In this document: piece after piece, positions 23,323 to 32,299 of the stretch
Position numbering within the stretch: position 1 is the first letter of the stretch
How the letters are laid out: each line of letters starts with the position of its first letter
The notes under the pieces: model-generated
The model's input: the letters and a program-made list of their open reading frames with translations, nothing else
Database searches by the model: none
What the model was told of the DNA's origin: nothing
Source of the DNA: Nocardia asteroides
GTDB taxonomy: Bacteria; Actinomycetota; Actinomycetes; Mycobacteriales; Mycobacteriaceae
DNA: 64,000 nucleotides
NCBI RefSeq assembly: GCF_021183625.1
Contig: NZ_CP089214.1
Span: forward strand, 4,340,001 to 4,404,000
Direction of reading: 5' to 3'
Position numbers and translations under genes: made by a program

Positions 23323-24305
23323 GCGGTGCCTCGCAGGGAGTCGGCGATCCGCGATCGATGGAAATCGGAGGTGCCCCAGGCGCTCCGCAGCGCCCGGACC
23401 CGGGTGATCCAGAGCGACAGGTCGTACTCGGCGGTGTAACCGATCGCACCGTGCACCTGCAGCGCAACCCGCGAGGCGAGGTAGGCCGCATCCGCGCTGG
23501 TCAGCAGCGCCGCGGACACGTCGCGCGCGCGAGTCGGCTCAGCGGTGGTGAGCGCGGCGCGCAGCACCAGCGGCTCGGCCAGGTCGAGCGCGATGAGCAC
23601 ATCCGCGAGCTGCTGCTTGACCGCCTGGAAGCTGCCGATCGGCGCACCGAACTGCTTGCGCTGCTTGGCGTACTCCGTGGTGGCGTAGAGCAGCGCCTTA
23701 CCCGCGCCGAGCAGCAGCGCGGCGGCGGCGAGCGCGCCGTGGTCGAACCCGGCGGCGATGGCGGTGCGCACCTCCTCGCCCTCGGCCAGCACCTCGCCGG
23801 GCCGCACCCGGAAGAGCCTGCGCGCAGGGTCGAGCGAGCGCACCGGCTCGCCGACGGTGGCGCGGCTCAGCCGCGGTCCGTCGGCGATGAGCACGGTGCC
23901 CGCGGTGTCGGCGTCGAGCGCGAGCGGTTCGCCGAAGGCGATGGTGCCGAGCGCGCCCTCGGCCAGCCCGGGCAGGATCTCGCCCGCGGCTGCCGGATCC
24001 GGCAGCGCCTGGAGCAGCGTGGGAATGGCGGCGGCCGTCTCCACCAGCGGTCCGGGCGCGGCGGCCCGGCCGATCTCGGAGAAGGCGACGAGCAGGTCGA
24101 CCGGCTCGGCGCCGAGCCCACCGTGCTCCTCGGTGATCGCGAGGCCGAGCACGCCGGCGTCGGCGAGGCCGCGGACCAGCGCGAGCCCGGGCCCGGTGTC
24201 GCCCGCGGCCCAACTCCGGACGGCGGCCGGGGTGCGGCCCGCCTCCAGGAGTTTGCGCACGCTGGCCCCGAAATCGGTCTGCTCCGGGCTGAGCGCGAAT
24301 CTCAT
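23319..24305 (-). CDS. fadE32: Acyl-CoA dehydrogenase, FadE32-like
   Basis: 328 residues. ITEEHGGLGAEPVDLLVAF, YAKQRKQFGAPIGSFQAVKQQLADV and LQVHGAIGYTAEYDLSLW mark an acyl-CoA dehydrogenase of the cholesterol type (short heteromeric class). It starts with an ATGA overlap on fadE31 and ends with one into fadE33. It probably pairs with a neighbouring FadE as in the alpha2beta2 enzymes described for Mtb; which one pairs with which is not visible from sequence. Confidence 0.85.
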   Translation of the reverse strand: MRFALSPEQTDFGASVRKLLEAGRTPAAVRSWAAGDTGPGLALVRGLADAGVLGLAITEEHGGLGAEPVDLLVAFSEIGRAAAPGPLVETAAAIPTLLQALPDPAAAGEILPGLAEGALGTIAFGEPLALDADTAGTVLIADGPRLSRATVGEPVRSLDPARRLFRVRPGEVLAEGEEVRTAIAAGFDHGALAAAALLLGAGKALLYATTEYAKQRKQFGAPIGSFQAVKQQLADVLIALDLAEPLVLRAALTTAEPTRARDVSAALLTSADAAYLASRVALQVHGAIGYTAEYDLSLWITRVRALRSAWGTSDFHRSRIADSLRGTA

Positions 24306-25441
24306 CGGCTCCCTCTCGGTAGTCCGAGCAGCCGCTCGGCGATGATGTTGCGCTGGATCTCGTTGGTGCCCGCGTAGATCGGGCCGGAGATGGCGAAGAG
24401 GTAGCCGTCGGTCCACGGCCCCGCCTGCTCGGCGGCCCCGCCGAGGACGTCCAGCGCGGTCTCGTGCATGGCCACGTCCAGCTCGGACCAGAACACCTTG
24501 GTGATCGAGGACTCGGCCCCGAGCTTGCCGCCGTCGGCCAGCCTGGTCACCGTGCCGAAGGTGTGCAGCCGGTACGCCTCTGCCCCGATCCAGGCGTCGA
24601 CGACGGCGTCGCGCTGCGCGGTGTTCGCCCGGTCGCCCGCGGTGCGCCACAGCTCGAGCAGCCGCTCGGCGGTCGCGGTGAAGCGGCCGGGGCTGCGCAG
24701 CGAGAGCCCGCGCTCGTTGCTCGAGGTGCTCATGGCGACCCGCCAGCCCTCGTGCGGCGGGCCGATCACGTCGGCGTCCGGGACGAAGACCTCGTCCAGG
24801 AAGATCTCCGCGAACCCGGCCTCGCCGTCCAGCTGCGGGATCGGCCGCACCGAGACGCCGTCGGCGTCGAGCGGGAACATGACGTAGGTCAGTCCGCGGT
24901 GCCGCTCGGCCGCCGGGTCGCTGCGGAAGAGGCCGAAGGCACGGTCGGCGAAGGAGGCGCGGGAGCTCCAGGTCTTCTGCCCGCTGAGCAGCCAGCCGCC
25001 GTCGGTGCGCTTGGCGGTCGAGCGGATACCGGCCAGGTCGCTGCCTGCCTCCGGCTCCGACCAGGCCTGCGCCCAGATGTCGTCGCCACGGGCCATCCGG
25101 GGCAGGATGCGGTCGAGCTGCTCGGGGGTGCCGTGCTCGAAGAGCGTCGGGGCCAGCAGGAAGATGCCGTTCTGCGCGACCCGGCCCGGTGCGCCCGCGG
25201 CGTAGTACTCCTGCTCGAAGAGGACCCACTCCAGCAGCGAGGCGTCGCGGCCGCCGTGCTCGTGCGGCCAGGAGACCACGGAGAAGCGGGCGTCGGCGAG
25301 GGTGTGCTCCCACTCGCGGTGCGCCTCGAAGCCCTCCGCGGTGTCCATCGACGGCAGCGGGGTGCGCGGTGCCGACTCCGCGAGGAAGTCCCTGACCTCC
25401 TGCTGGAAGGCGCGCGCGGATTCGTCGAGATCCAGATCCAT
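24302..25441 (-). CDS. fadE31: Acyl-CoA dehydrogenase, FadE31-like
   Basis: 379 residues, matching the size of Mtb FadE31. SWPHEHGGRDASLLEWVLFEQEY, QAWSEPEAGSDLAGI (FAD-binding strand), WSSRASFADRAF and the C-terminal GTNEIQRNIIAERLLGLPRG are typical of full-length acyl-CoA dehydrogenases. Likely a subunit in CoA-thioester dehydrogenation after ring opening. ATG overlaps the upstream enoyl-CoA hydratase stop (TGATG) and the 3' end overlaps fadE32. Confidence 0.87.
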   Translation of the reverse strand: MDLDLDESARAFQQEVRDFLAESAPRTPLPSMDTAEGFEAHREWEHTLADARFSVVSWPHEHGGRDASLLEWVLFEQEYYAAGAPGRVAQNGIFLLAPTLFEHGTPEQLDRILPRMARGDDIWAQAWSEPEAGSDLAGIRSTAKRTDGGWLLSGQKTWSSRASFADRAFGLFRSDPAAERHRGLTYVMFPLDADGVSVRPIPQLDGEAGFAEIFLDEVFVPDADVIGPPHEGWRVAMSTSSNERGLSLRSPGRFTATAERLLELWRTAGDRANTAQRDAVVDAWIGAEAYRLHTFGTVTRLADGGKLGAESSITKVFWSELDVAMHETALDVLGGAAEQAGPWTDGYLFAISGPIYAGTNEIQRNIIAERLLGLPRGSR

Positions 25442-26340
25442 CAGGCTGTCCCCTCGCGCTGCGCGGAATCGCCCGCCGGACGCGCCGCGGTGTCGCGCAT
25501 GGAGCGGGCGTTCATGCCGCCGAGCGAATCCGCCCCGACCTCGGCATTGTGCGCGTGCGCGAAGTGGTGCAGCCCGAAGACCGAGTCCATGCCGGTGCGC
25601 ATGCCCATCAGATCCTCGGCCTGGTTCACCGCCTTCTTGGTGAGCGCCAACCCGAACTGCGGCATCTGCGCGATCTTCTCGGCCAGCGCGGTCACCTCCG
25701 CCTCCAGCTCGGCGCGCGGAACCACCCGGTTCACCATGCCCCACTCCTTGGCCTGCGCCGCACCGAAGCGGTCGCCGGTGAAGAGGAACTCCTTGGCGGC
25801 GCGCGGGCCGATCATCCACGGGTGCGCGAAGTACTCGACGCCCGGAATGCCCATGCGCACCACCGGATCGGAGAAGAAGGCGTCGTCCGAGGCGACGATG
25901 AGGTCACAGACCCAGGCCAGCATGAGCCCGCCCGCGATGCAGGCGCCCTGCACCTGCGCGATCATCGGCTTGGGGATCTCCCGCCAGCGCCTGCACATGC
26001 CCAGGTAGACCTCGGACTCGCGGGCGAAGCGCTGGTCGCCGCCGTTGCGGTCGACGTGGTCCCACCAGAGCACGGCCTTGTTGTCGTAGTGCACGTGATG
26101 GTCCCGGCCCGGCGTGCCGATGTCGTGCCCGGCGCTGAAGTGCTTGCCGTTGCCCGCCAGCACGATCACGGTGACCTCGGCGTCCTCGACCGCGCGCTGG
26201 AAGGCGGCGTCGAGCGCGTAGGTCATCACCGAGTTCTGCGCGTTGCGGTAGTCCGGCCGGTTCATCGTGACGACCGCGATCGGGCCGCGCCGCTCGTAGG
26301 TGACCACCTCGCCCTCGTCGGGCACACCCTCAGCGGACAT
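25441..26340 (-). CDS. Enoyl-CoA hydratase/isomerase (crotonase family)
   Basis: 299 residues from the ATG overlapping the fadD3 stop (TGATG). Crotonase features: VVTMNRPDYRNAQN, GKHFSAGHDIG (oxyanion hole), IAQVQGACIAGGLMLAWVCDLIVAS, ALTKKAVNQAEDL. It differs from EchA19 and EchA20 of this window: the loop around GGDQRFARESEVYLGM is long, as in EchA13-type proteins. In Mtb no hydratase sits between fadD3 and fadE31, so this member may hydrate an enoyl-CoA made by FadE31-33. That role is inferred from its place in the operon. Confidence 0.85.
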   Translation of the reverse strand: MSAEGVPDEGEVVTYERRGPIAVVTMNRPDYRNAQNSVMTYALDAAFQRAVEDAEVTVIVLAGNGKHFSAGHDIGTPGRDHHVHYDNKAVLWWDHVDRNGGDQRFARESEVYLGMCRRWREIPKPMIAQVQGACIAGGLMLAWVCDLIVASDDAFFSDPVVRMGIPGVEYFAHPWMIGPRAAKEFLFTGDRFGAAQAKEWGMVNRVVPRAELEAEVTALAEKIAQMPQFGLALTKKAVNQAEDLMGMRTGMDSVFGLHHFAHAHNAEVGADSLGGMNARSMRDTAARPAGDSAQREGTA

Positions 26341-27893
26341 CACGAAATCTCCTCACGTAGACGACGTTTCAGCACCTTGCCTGCGGCGCTGTAGGGCAGC
26401 TGGTCGCGGAACTCGACGAAGCGGGGCACCTTGAAGTTGGCCAGCGTGCCGGTGGCGTGCGAGAGCACCTGCTCCGCGGTGAGCCGCGCGCCTGCCTTGC
26501 GCACCACGTACGCCTTGCCGACCTCGCCCATCCGCGGGTCGGGCACGCCGACCACCGCGGACTCCGCGACCCCGTCCAGCCGGGCCAGCACCTGCTCGAC
26601 CTCGGCCGGGTAGACATTGAAGCCGCCGCAGATGTACATGTCCTTGAGCCGGTCGGTGATCTTCAGGTAGCCGCGCTCGTCCAGCACCCCGATGTCGCCG
26701 GTGTGCAGCCAGCCGTCGGCGTCGATCGCCTCGGCGGTGGCGTCCGGGTCGTCCAGGTAGCCGAGCATGACGTTCGGGCCGCGCAGCAGCACCTCGCCGG
26801 AATCGGCGAGCCGCAGTTCGAAGCCGGCGATCGGGCGGCCGCAGGTGCCGGAGATGGTGGCCGGGTCGTCGTCGGGGCGGCACATGGTGCCGAACCCCGC
26901 CGCCTCGGAGAGGCCGTACGCGGTGAGCACCACCTCGAAGGCCAGCTCGTCGCGCATCCGCTCGATGAGCACCACCGGGACGGTGGCCGCGCCGGTCACC
27001 GCGACCCGCAGCGTGCCGAGGTCGAAGCTCGACCGGTCCGGGAAGTCCAGGATGGTCTGGTAGATGGTCGGCGGGCCCGGGAGCACCGAAATCTTCTCGG
27101 CGCTGACCAGCCGCATCGCCGCCGGCACGTCGAACACGGCCTGCGGCACGATGGTCGCGCCGGTCAGCACGCAGGCGAGGATGCCCGCCTTGTAGCCGAA
27201 GTTGTGGAAGAACGGGCTGATGATCAGGTAGTTGTCGTCCCGGCGCAGGGTCGCGCACTCGACCCAGCCGCGCACCACGTCGAGCGCCTGCCGGTGCGCC
27301 ACCAGCGTGCCCTTGCTGCGGCCGGTGGTGCCGGAGGTGAAGAGGATGTCGGCGATGTCGTCCGGTGCGACGGCGTCGGCACGGGCCTCGACCTCCGTTT
27401 GCGGGGTCTGCTCCGCGAGCTCGGTGAGGTCGTCCCAGTGCAGCGTTCGGACGGTCGAGCGCGGTGCGTCGGCATCGACCGGGATCACCACGATCGAGGG
27501 GATCTCGAGCTGCGGCGCCTCCGCGCGCAGTTCGGCCAGCCGGTCCCGGCCCAGGAACGGACCGGCGACGAAGAGCGCGGCCGCGTGCACGCGTTCCAGC
27601 ACGTCCGCCGCCTCCGCCGCGACGTACCTGGTGTTCAGCGGGACCAGGGCGGCACCTGCGTACTGCGCGCCGAGCGCGGCCGCCACCCAGTGGTGGGTGT
27701 TCGGCGCCCACATGGCGACCCGATCGCCGGGCCGGACCCCGCGGGCGATCAGGGCGCCCGCCACCCGGCGCACGTCGGCGAGCAGGTCGTCCCAGTCGAG
27801 CCGCACCGAGCCGTCGGCGATGGCGGGGGCGGCGCCGAACTCGGCCGCGGCCGCCCTGAGCGCCGCCGGAATGGTCTGAGCAGGGGTGCTCAC
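26340..27893 (-). CDS. fadD3: HIP-CoA ligase (acyl-CoA synthetase)
   Basis: 517 residues from the GTG at 27893, chosen because GAGGA lies 5 nt before it; a GTG 12 nt upstream lacks a ribosome site. AMP-forming adenylating enzyme: LFTSGTTGRSKGTLV (P-loop), YGLSEAAGFG, LHTGDIGVLDERGYLKITDRLKDMYICGGFNVYP and the C-terminal catalytic Lys in SAAGKVLKR. FadD3 makes HIP-CoA from the HsaD product and so starts C/D-ring degradation. First gene of fadD3-ech-fadE31-fadE32-fadE33; it diverges from fadE30 over a KstR2 site. Confidence 0.9.
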   Translation of the reverse strand: MSTPAQTIPAALRAAAAEFGAAPAIADGSVRLDWDDLLADVRRVAGALIARGVRPGDRVAMWAPNTHHWVAAALGAQYAGAALVPLNTRYVAAEAADVLERVHAAALFVAGPFLGRDRLAELRAEAPQLEIPSIVVIPVDADAPRSTVRTLHWDDLTELAEQTPQTEVEARADAVAPDDIADILFTSGTTGRSKGTLVAHRQALDVVRGWVECATLRRDDNYLIISPFFHNFGYKAGILACVLTGATIVPQAVFDVPAAMRLVSAEKISVLPGPPTIYQTILDFPDRSSFDLGTLRVAVTGAATVPVVLIERMRDELAFEVVLTAYGLSEAAGFGTMCRPDDDPATISGTCGRPIAGFELRLADSGEVLLRGPNVMLGYLDDPDATAEAIDADGWLHTGDIGVLDERGYLKITDRLKDMYICGGFNVYPAEVEQVLARLDGVAESAVVGVPDPRMGEVGKAYVVRKAGARLTAEQVLSHATGTLANFKVPRFVEFRDQLPYSAAGKVLKRRLREEIS

Positions 27894-27919
27894 GAATATC
27901 CTCACCGTCGAAGCTACAA

Positions 27920-27933
27920 AGCAAGTGCTTGGT
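27920..27933. promoter_or_regulatory. KstR2 operator between fadD3 and fadE30
   Basis: AGCAAGTGCTTGGT fits the KstR2 consensus AnCAAGnnCTTGnT at every fixed position. For fadE30 its last base is the first base of a TAGGTT -10 element (27933-27938). The regulator gene kstR2 is two genes downstream of fadE30. Confidence 0.85.
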
Positions 27934-27949
27934 AGGTTACCCTAGCGTC

Positions 27950-29152
27950 GTGGGTGCGATCCAGACCTCAGAATCCGGCACGGCGGGCAGCGGCGGGGCC
28001 GATTCCGGCGATGCCGCCTTCGCCCGCGAGGTGCGCGAGTGGCTCGCCGACAATCTGTCCGGCGAGTTCAGCGGGTTGCGCGGGCTCGGCGGCCCCGGCC
28101 GCGAGCACGAGGCCTTCGACGAGCGGCTCGCCTGGGACCGGCATCTCGCCGCCGCGGGCTGGACCTGCCTCGGCTGGCCGGAGCAGTACGGCGGCCGGGA
28201 CGCGAGCGTGCGCAGGCAGGTGATCTTCCACGAGGAGTACGCGAAGGCGAACGCGCCCGCGCGGGTCTCGCACGTGGGGGAGGAGCTGCTCGGCCCGACG
28301 CTGCTCGCCTTCGGCACCGAGGAGCAGAAGCAGCGCTTCCTGCCCGGGGTCAGGAACGTCACCGAACTCTGGTGCCAGGGCTACTCCGAGCCCGGCGCCG
28401 GCTCCGACCTGGCCGCGGTGAGCACCGCCGCGCAGCTGGACGGCGGCGAGTGGTCGATCACCGGCCAGAAGATCTGGACCTCGCTGGCGCACGTGGCCGA
28501 CTGGTGCTTCGTGATCGCCCGCACCGAAAAGGGCTCGAGCAGGCACAAGGGCCTCTCCTACCTGCTCGTCCCGATGGACCAGCCGGGGATCGAGGTGCGC
28601 CCGATCATCCAGCTCACCGGTTCGTCGGAGTTCAACGAGGTGTTCTTCGACAATGCCCGCACCGCCGCCGACCTGGTGGTCGGCGAGCCGGGGCAGGGCT
28701 GGCGGGTGGCCATGGGCACGCTCGCCGTCGAGCGCGGCATCTCCACGCTGGGGCAGCAGATCCGTTTCGAGCGCGAGCTGGCCTCGATCGAGGAGCTGGC
28801 GCAGCGGTCCGGGGCGGACGCCGATCCGGGGATCGCGGCCCGGATCGATGACGCCTGGGTCGGGCTGCGGGTGCTGCGCGCGCACGCGCTGCGCACCATG
28901 GGCGAGAGCGGCGACGAGGGCGGGCAGGCGTCGGTGGGCAAACTGCTGTGGGCCAACTGGCACCGTTCCCTCGGCGAGCTGGCCATGGCCGTGCGCGGCC
29001 CGGCCGGGCTGCTCGCCGCCGACGACCTGGACGAATGGCAGCGGCTGTACCTGTTCACCCGCGCCGACACGATCTACGGAGGTTCGAACGAAGTGCAGCG
29101 CAACATCATCGCCGAGCGGGTGCTCGGACTTCCGCGCGAGGCTCGGCCGTGA
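27950..29152 (+). CDS. fadE30: Acyl-CoA dehydrogenase FadE30
   Basis: 400 residues from GTG 27950. Full-length acyl-CoA dehydrogenase: GWPEQYGGRDASVRRQVIFHEEY, CQGYSEPGAGSDLAAV, WTSLAHVADWCFVIARTE and the end GGSNEVQRNIIAERVLGLPR. FadE30 dehydrogenates the propionyl side chain of the HIP-CoA intermediate in the KstR2 pathway. The start codon is 11 nt after a TAGGTT -10 element, so the message should have almost no leader. It overlaps ipdF by GTGA. Confidence 0.9.
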   Translation: MGAIQTSESGTAGSGGADSGDAAFAREVREWLADNLSGEFSGLRGLGGPGREHEAFDERLAWDRHLAAAGWTCLGWPEQYGGRDASVRRQVIFHEEYAKANAPARVSHVGEELLGPTLLAFGTEEQKQRFLPGVRNVTELWCQGYSEPGAGSDLAAVSTAAQLDGGEWSITGQKIWTSLAHVADWCFVIARTEKGSSRHKGLSYLLVPMDQPGIEVRPIIQLTGSSEFNEVFFDNARTAADLVVGEPGQGWRVAMGTLAVERGISTLGQQIRFERELASIEELAQRSGADADPGIAARIDDAWVGLRVLRAHALRTMGESGDEGGQASVGKLLWANWHRSLGELAMAVRGPAGLLAADDLDEWQRLYLFTRADTIYGGSNEVQRNIIAERVLGLPREARP

Positions 29153-29988
29153 GCGACGGCGCCGGCTCGCGTGAGCACGAAGCGGCCGGGAACGCGCGGC
29201 CGCTCTCCGTCGCGCCGGAACCGGTTGCCGGACACGGGCTGCTGACCGGGCGTAAAGCTGTGGTTACCGCCGCCGCGGGCACCGGGATCGGCTCGGCGAC
29301 CGCACGCAGGCTGCTCTCCGAGGGCGCCGACATCGTGGTCTCCGACTGGCACGAGCGCAGACTCGGCGAGACCAGAACCGCGCTGGCCGATGAGTTCCCG
29401 GACCGCACGATCGGCGCCGTCGTCTGCGACGTGCAGAGCACCGAGCAGGTCGACGCGCTGATCACCGGCGCCGTGGCCGAACTCGGCCGGCTCGACATCC
29501 TGGTCAACAATGCCGGCCTCGGCGGCGAGACCCCGGTGGTCGACATGGACGACGCCCAGTGGGACCGCGTCCTCGACATCACCCTGAACGGCACCTTCCG
29601 CTGCACCCGCGCCGCGCTGCGCTACTTCCGCGAGGCCGGGCACGGCGGCGTGATCGTCAACAATGCCAGCGTGCTCGGCTGGCGCGCCCAGTATGGCCAG
29701 GCGCACTACGCCGCGGCCAAGGCGGGCGTCATGGCGCTCACCCGGTGCAGCGCGGTGGAGGCCGCCGAACTCGGCGTGCGGATCAACGCCGTCTCACCGA
29801 GCATCGCCAGACACGCCTTCCTCGACAAGACCAGCTCCCCCGAACTGCTCGACCGCCTCTCCGAGCGCGAGGCATTCGGCCGGGCCGCCGAGCCGTGGGA
29901 GGTCGCCGCCACCATCGCCATGCTGGCCAGCGATTACACCAGCTACCTGACCGGCGAGGTGGTCTCGGTCAGTAGCCAGCGGGCATGA
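29149..29988 (+). CDS. ipdF: Short-chain dehydrogenase IpdF (Rv3559c type)
   Basis: 279 residues from the GTG overlapping the fadE30 stop. A leader of about 30 residues without domain precedes the Rossmann motif TAAAGTGIGSATARRLL; NNAGLGG, a Ser in NNASVLG and the YAAAK catalytic pair are in place. In Mtb this gene product oxidises 5-hydroxy-HIP-CoA to HIP-CoA. The order fadE30-ipdF-kstR2-fadA6 is conserved. An alternative start further in would remove the unconserved N-terminus. Confidence 0.87.
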   Translation: MSDGAGSREHEAAGNARPLSVAPEPVAGHGLLTGRKAVVTAAAGTGIGSATARRLLSEGADIVVSDWHERRLGETRTALADEFPDRTIGAVVCDVQSTEQVDALITGAVAELGRLDILVNNAGLGGETPVVDMDDAQWDRVLDITLNGTFRCTRAALRYFREAGHGGVIVNNASVLGWRAQYGQAHYAAAKAGVMALTRCSAVEAAELGVRINAVSPSIARHAFLDKTSSPELLDRLSEREAFGRAAEPWEVAATIAMLASDYTSYLTGEVVSVSSQRA

Positions 29989-30602
29989 TGAACCGGGTGA
30001 CCGCTCCCGATGCCGCGAAGCCGAACCGGCGCGCCGAACTGCTCGCGCTCGCCGCCGGACTCTTCGCCGAGCGCGGGTTGCGGGCCACCACCGTCCGCGA
30101 TATCGCCGACTCCGCCGGCATCCTCTCCGGGAGCCTCTACCACCACTTCGATTCCAAGGAATCCATGGTGGACGAGATCCTGCGCGGCTTCCTCGACGAC
30201 CTCTTCGGCCGGTACCGGGAGATCGTCGGCGCCGGGCTCGGCTCCCGGGACACGCTCGAGGCGCTGGTCCTCAGCTCCTACGAGTCGTTCGACCGCTTCC
30301 ACTCCGCGGTCGCCATCTACCAGACCGAGGCCAAGCGGCTCCGCGATTCCGAGCGCTTCGCCTACATCGAGGAGTACAACCGCGAGTTCCGCGAGCTTTG
30401 GCACCAGGTGCTGACGGCGGGCGTCGCCGACGGCAGCTTCCGCGCCGAGCTGGACGTGGAGCTGGCGTACCGATTCCTGCGCGACACCGTCTGGGTGGCG
30501 GTCCGGTGGTATCGCCCGGGCGGCCCGGTCACGGTCGAGAACCTCGCCAAGCAGTATCTGACCATCGTGCTCGACGGGCTCACCGCCCCCGGGCACAGCT
30601 AG
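29985..30602 (+). CDS. kstR2: TetR-family repressor KstR2
   Basis: 205 residues. The helix-turn-helix segment (LLALAAGLFAERGLRATTVRDIADSAGILSGSLYHHFDSKESMVDEIL, in pieces as seen) is nearly that of Mtb KstR2, and FIRDT/FLRDTVWVAVRWYRPGGP is also conserved. KstR2 represses the HIP (C/D ring) genes and is released by HIP-CoA. Its ATG overlaps the ipdF stop (ATGA), with a second ATG next to it. Both KstR2 sites found in the window lie upstream of genes of its expected regulon. Confidence 0.93.
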   Translation: MMNRVTAPDAAKPNRRAELLALAAGLFAERGLRATTVRDIADSAGILSGSLYHHFDSKESMVDEILRGFLDDLFGRYREIVGAGLGSRDTLEALVLSSYESFDRFHSAVAIYQTEAKRLRDSERFAYIEEYNREFRELWHQVLTAGVADGSFRAELDVELAYRFLRDTVWVAVRWYRPGGPVTVENLAKQYLTIVLDGLTAPGHS

Positions 30603-30610
30603 GAGTTCCG

Positions 30611-31777
30611 ATGTCCGCACCCCGCCGCGCCCTCGATGCCTATGTCGTGGACGCTGTCCGCACCCCCGTCGGCAAGCGCAATGGCGCGCTCGCCCAGGTG
30701 CACCCCGCCGACCTCGGCGCCACCGTGCTGCGCGGCCTGCTCGACCGCAACCCCGTCGACCCGGCGCTGGTCGATGACGTGATCGTCGGCTGCGTCGACA
30801 ATGTCGGCCCGCAGGCAGGCAATATCGGCCGCACCATGTGGCTCACCGCCGGCTACCCGGAGGAGGTCCCCGGGGTCACCGTCGACCGCCAGTGCGGCTC
30901 CAGCCAGCAGGCCATCAACTTCGGCGCGCAGGCCATCATGAGCGGCACCGCCGAGGTGATCGTCGCCGGTGGCGTGCAGAACATGAGCGCCATCCCGATC
31001 TCCGCCGCCATGCTCGCGGGCAGGGAGTACGGCTTCGACTCCCCCTTCGTCGGCGCCAAGGGCTGGGACGACCGTTACGGCACCGACGAGGTCTCGCAGT
31101 TCCGCGGCGCCCAGCTGATCGCCGAGAAGTGGGGCATCAGCAGGCAGGACATGGAGCAGTGGGCCCTCCGCTCGCACGAGCGCGCCCGCGACGCCATCAA
31201 GAACGGCCGCTTCGACAACGAGATCGTCCCCGTCGGCGACTTCCGCGTCGACCAGGGCCCGCGCGAGACCACCCTGGAGAAGATGGCCTCGCTGCCTGCT
31301 CTGGCCGAGGGCAGCCCGCTCACCGCCGCCGTCGCCAGCCAGATCTCCGACGGCGCCAGCGCCACCCTGCTCGCCTCGGAGTGGGCGGTCCAGGAGTACG
31401 GGCTGAAGCCGCGTGCCCGCATCCACCACGTCAGCGCCCGCGGCGCCGACCCGATCTTCATGCTCACCGCGCCGATCCCGGCGACCAAGTGGGCATTGGA
31501 GAAGACCGGGCTGACCATCGACGACATCGACGTGGTCGAGATCAACGAAGCCTTCGCGCCAGTCGTGCTGGCCTGGCTCAAGGAGACCGGAGCCGATCCG
31601 GACAAGGTGAACTCGAATGGTGGAGCGATCGCGCTCGGCCACCCGCTCGGTGCCACCGGGGCGAAGCTTTTCGCCACCCTGCTGAACGAGCTGGAGCGCC
31701 GGAACGGGCGATACGGGCTGCTCACCATCTGCGAGGGTGGCGGCACCGCCAACGCCACCATCGTCGAGCGGTTGTGA
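30611..31777 (+). CDS. fadA6: Thiolase FadA6
   Basis: 388 residues with AGGAG 6 nt before the ATG. Thiolase: nucleophile Cys95 (DRQCGSSQQA), INEAFAPVV, NSNGGAIALGHPLGATGA (His) and the closing CEGGGTANATI (second Cys). FadA6 cleaves the open C/D-ring beta-ketoacyl-CoA, releasing acetyl-CoA. Last gene of the fadE30 operon; the neighbouring island starts just after it. Confidence 0.92.
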   Translation: MSAPRRALDAYVVDAVRTPVGKRNGALAQVHPADLGATVLRGLLDRNPVDPALVDDVIVGCVDNVGPQAGNIGRTMWLTAGYPEEVPGVTVDRQCGSSQQAINFGAQAIMSGTAEVIVAGGVQNMSAIPISAAMLAGREYGFDSPFVGAKGWDDRYGTDEVSQFRGAQLIAEKWGISRQDMEQWALRSHERARDAIKNGRFDNEIVPVGDFRVDQGPRETTLEKMASLPALAEGSPLTAAVASQISDGASATLLASEWAVQEYGLKPRARIHHVSARGADPIFMLTAPIPATKWALEKTGLTIDDIDVVEINEAFAPVVLAWLKETGADPDKVNSNGGAIALGHPLGATGAKLFATLLNELERRNGRYGLLTICEGGGTANATIVERL

Positions 31778-31841
31778 TCTCGGCGAGCCGGGTAAGGCGC
31801 GGTGTGCTTGCCCGGCTCGCCGATAGTCCACAGGCGTCCGA

Positions 31842-32177
31842 TCAGTCCCCGATGTATCCGGTTTCAGGATTGACCTGAGCCAGGAAGTCGCGGATCGACC
31901 GGCGATGGGCATCGATCGTCGGTGGTGACGTGTCAGCGGGCACGTTGAACGGCAGCAGCGGGCTCGGCCGTGGCCCGTCCCCGAGCCAGGCGAGCCGGGG
32001 CGGACCCGAGGAGACGCCGTATCCGGAGTTGGGCCCCGACTCCCAGCTGTAGTCGCACCGGCCGTCCGAGTACACCGTCACCGAAAACGTCTCGCCGTCG
32101 ACGACCAGGGTGAAGGGCTCACCCGCAGCGCCCGGACGCGCATCGTTGGAGAGTTCCTCGCGGTCTTCGGCAGCCAT
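31842..32177 (-). CDS. Hypothetical small protein
   Basis: 111 residues from the ATG at 32177; the longer frame to 32261 has a weaker start. An acidic N-terminus is followed by beta-rich sequence (FTLVVDGETFSVTVYSDGRCDYSW) and a C-terminal helix (IDAHRRSIRDFLAQV). No known domain is recognised. It diverges from the XRE gene at 32300. Confidence 0.65.
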   Translation of the reverse strand: MAAEDREELSNDARPGAAGEPFTLVVDGETFSVTVYSDGRCDYSWESGPNSGYGVSSGPPRLAWLGDGPRPSPLLPFNVPADTSPPTIDAHRRSIRDFLAQVNPETGYIGD

Positions 32178-32299
32178 GACCCCACCCTGCCATTTCACTA
32201 GGTCCAGGCAGCACCTGACCGTTGCCCCACGAGTGAGGCCCGGACCCGACAGGCTCATCACCGCCGGTTCGACGGGACGGATCGCGCTAGCCTCGTTTC

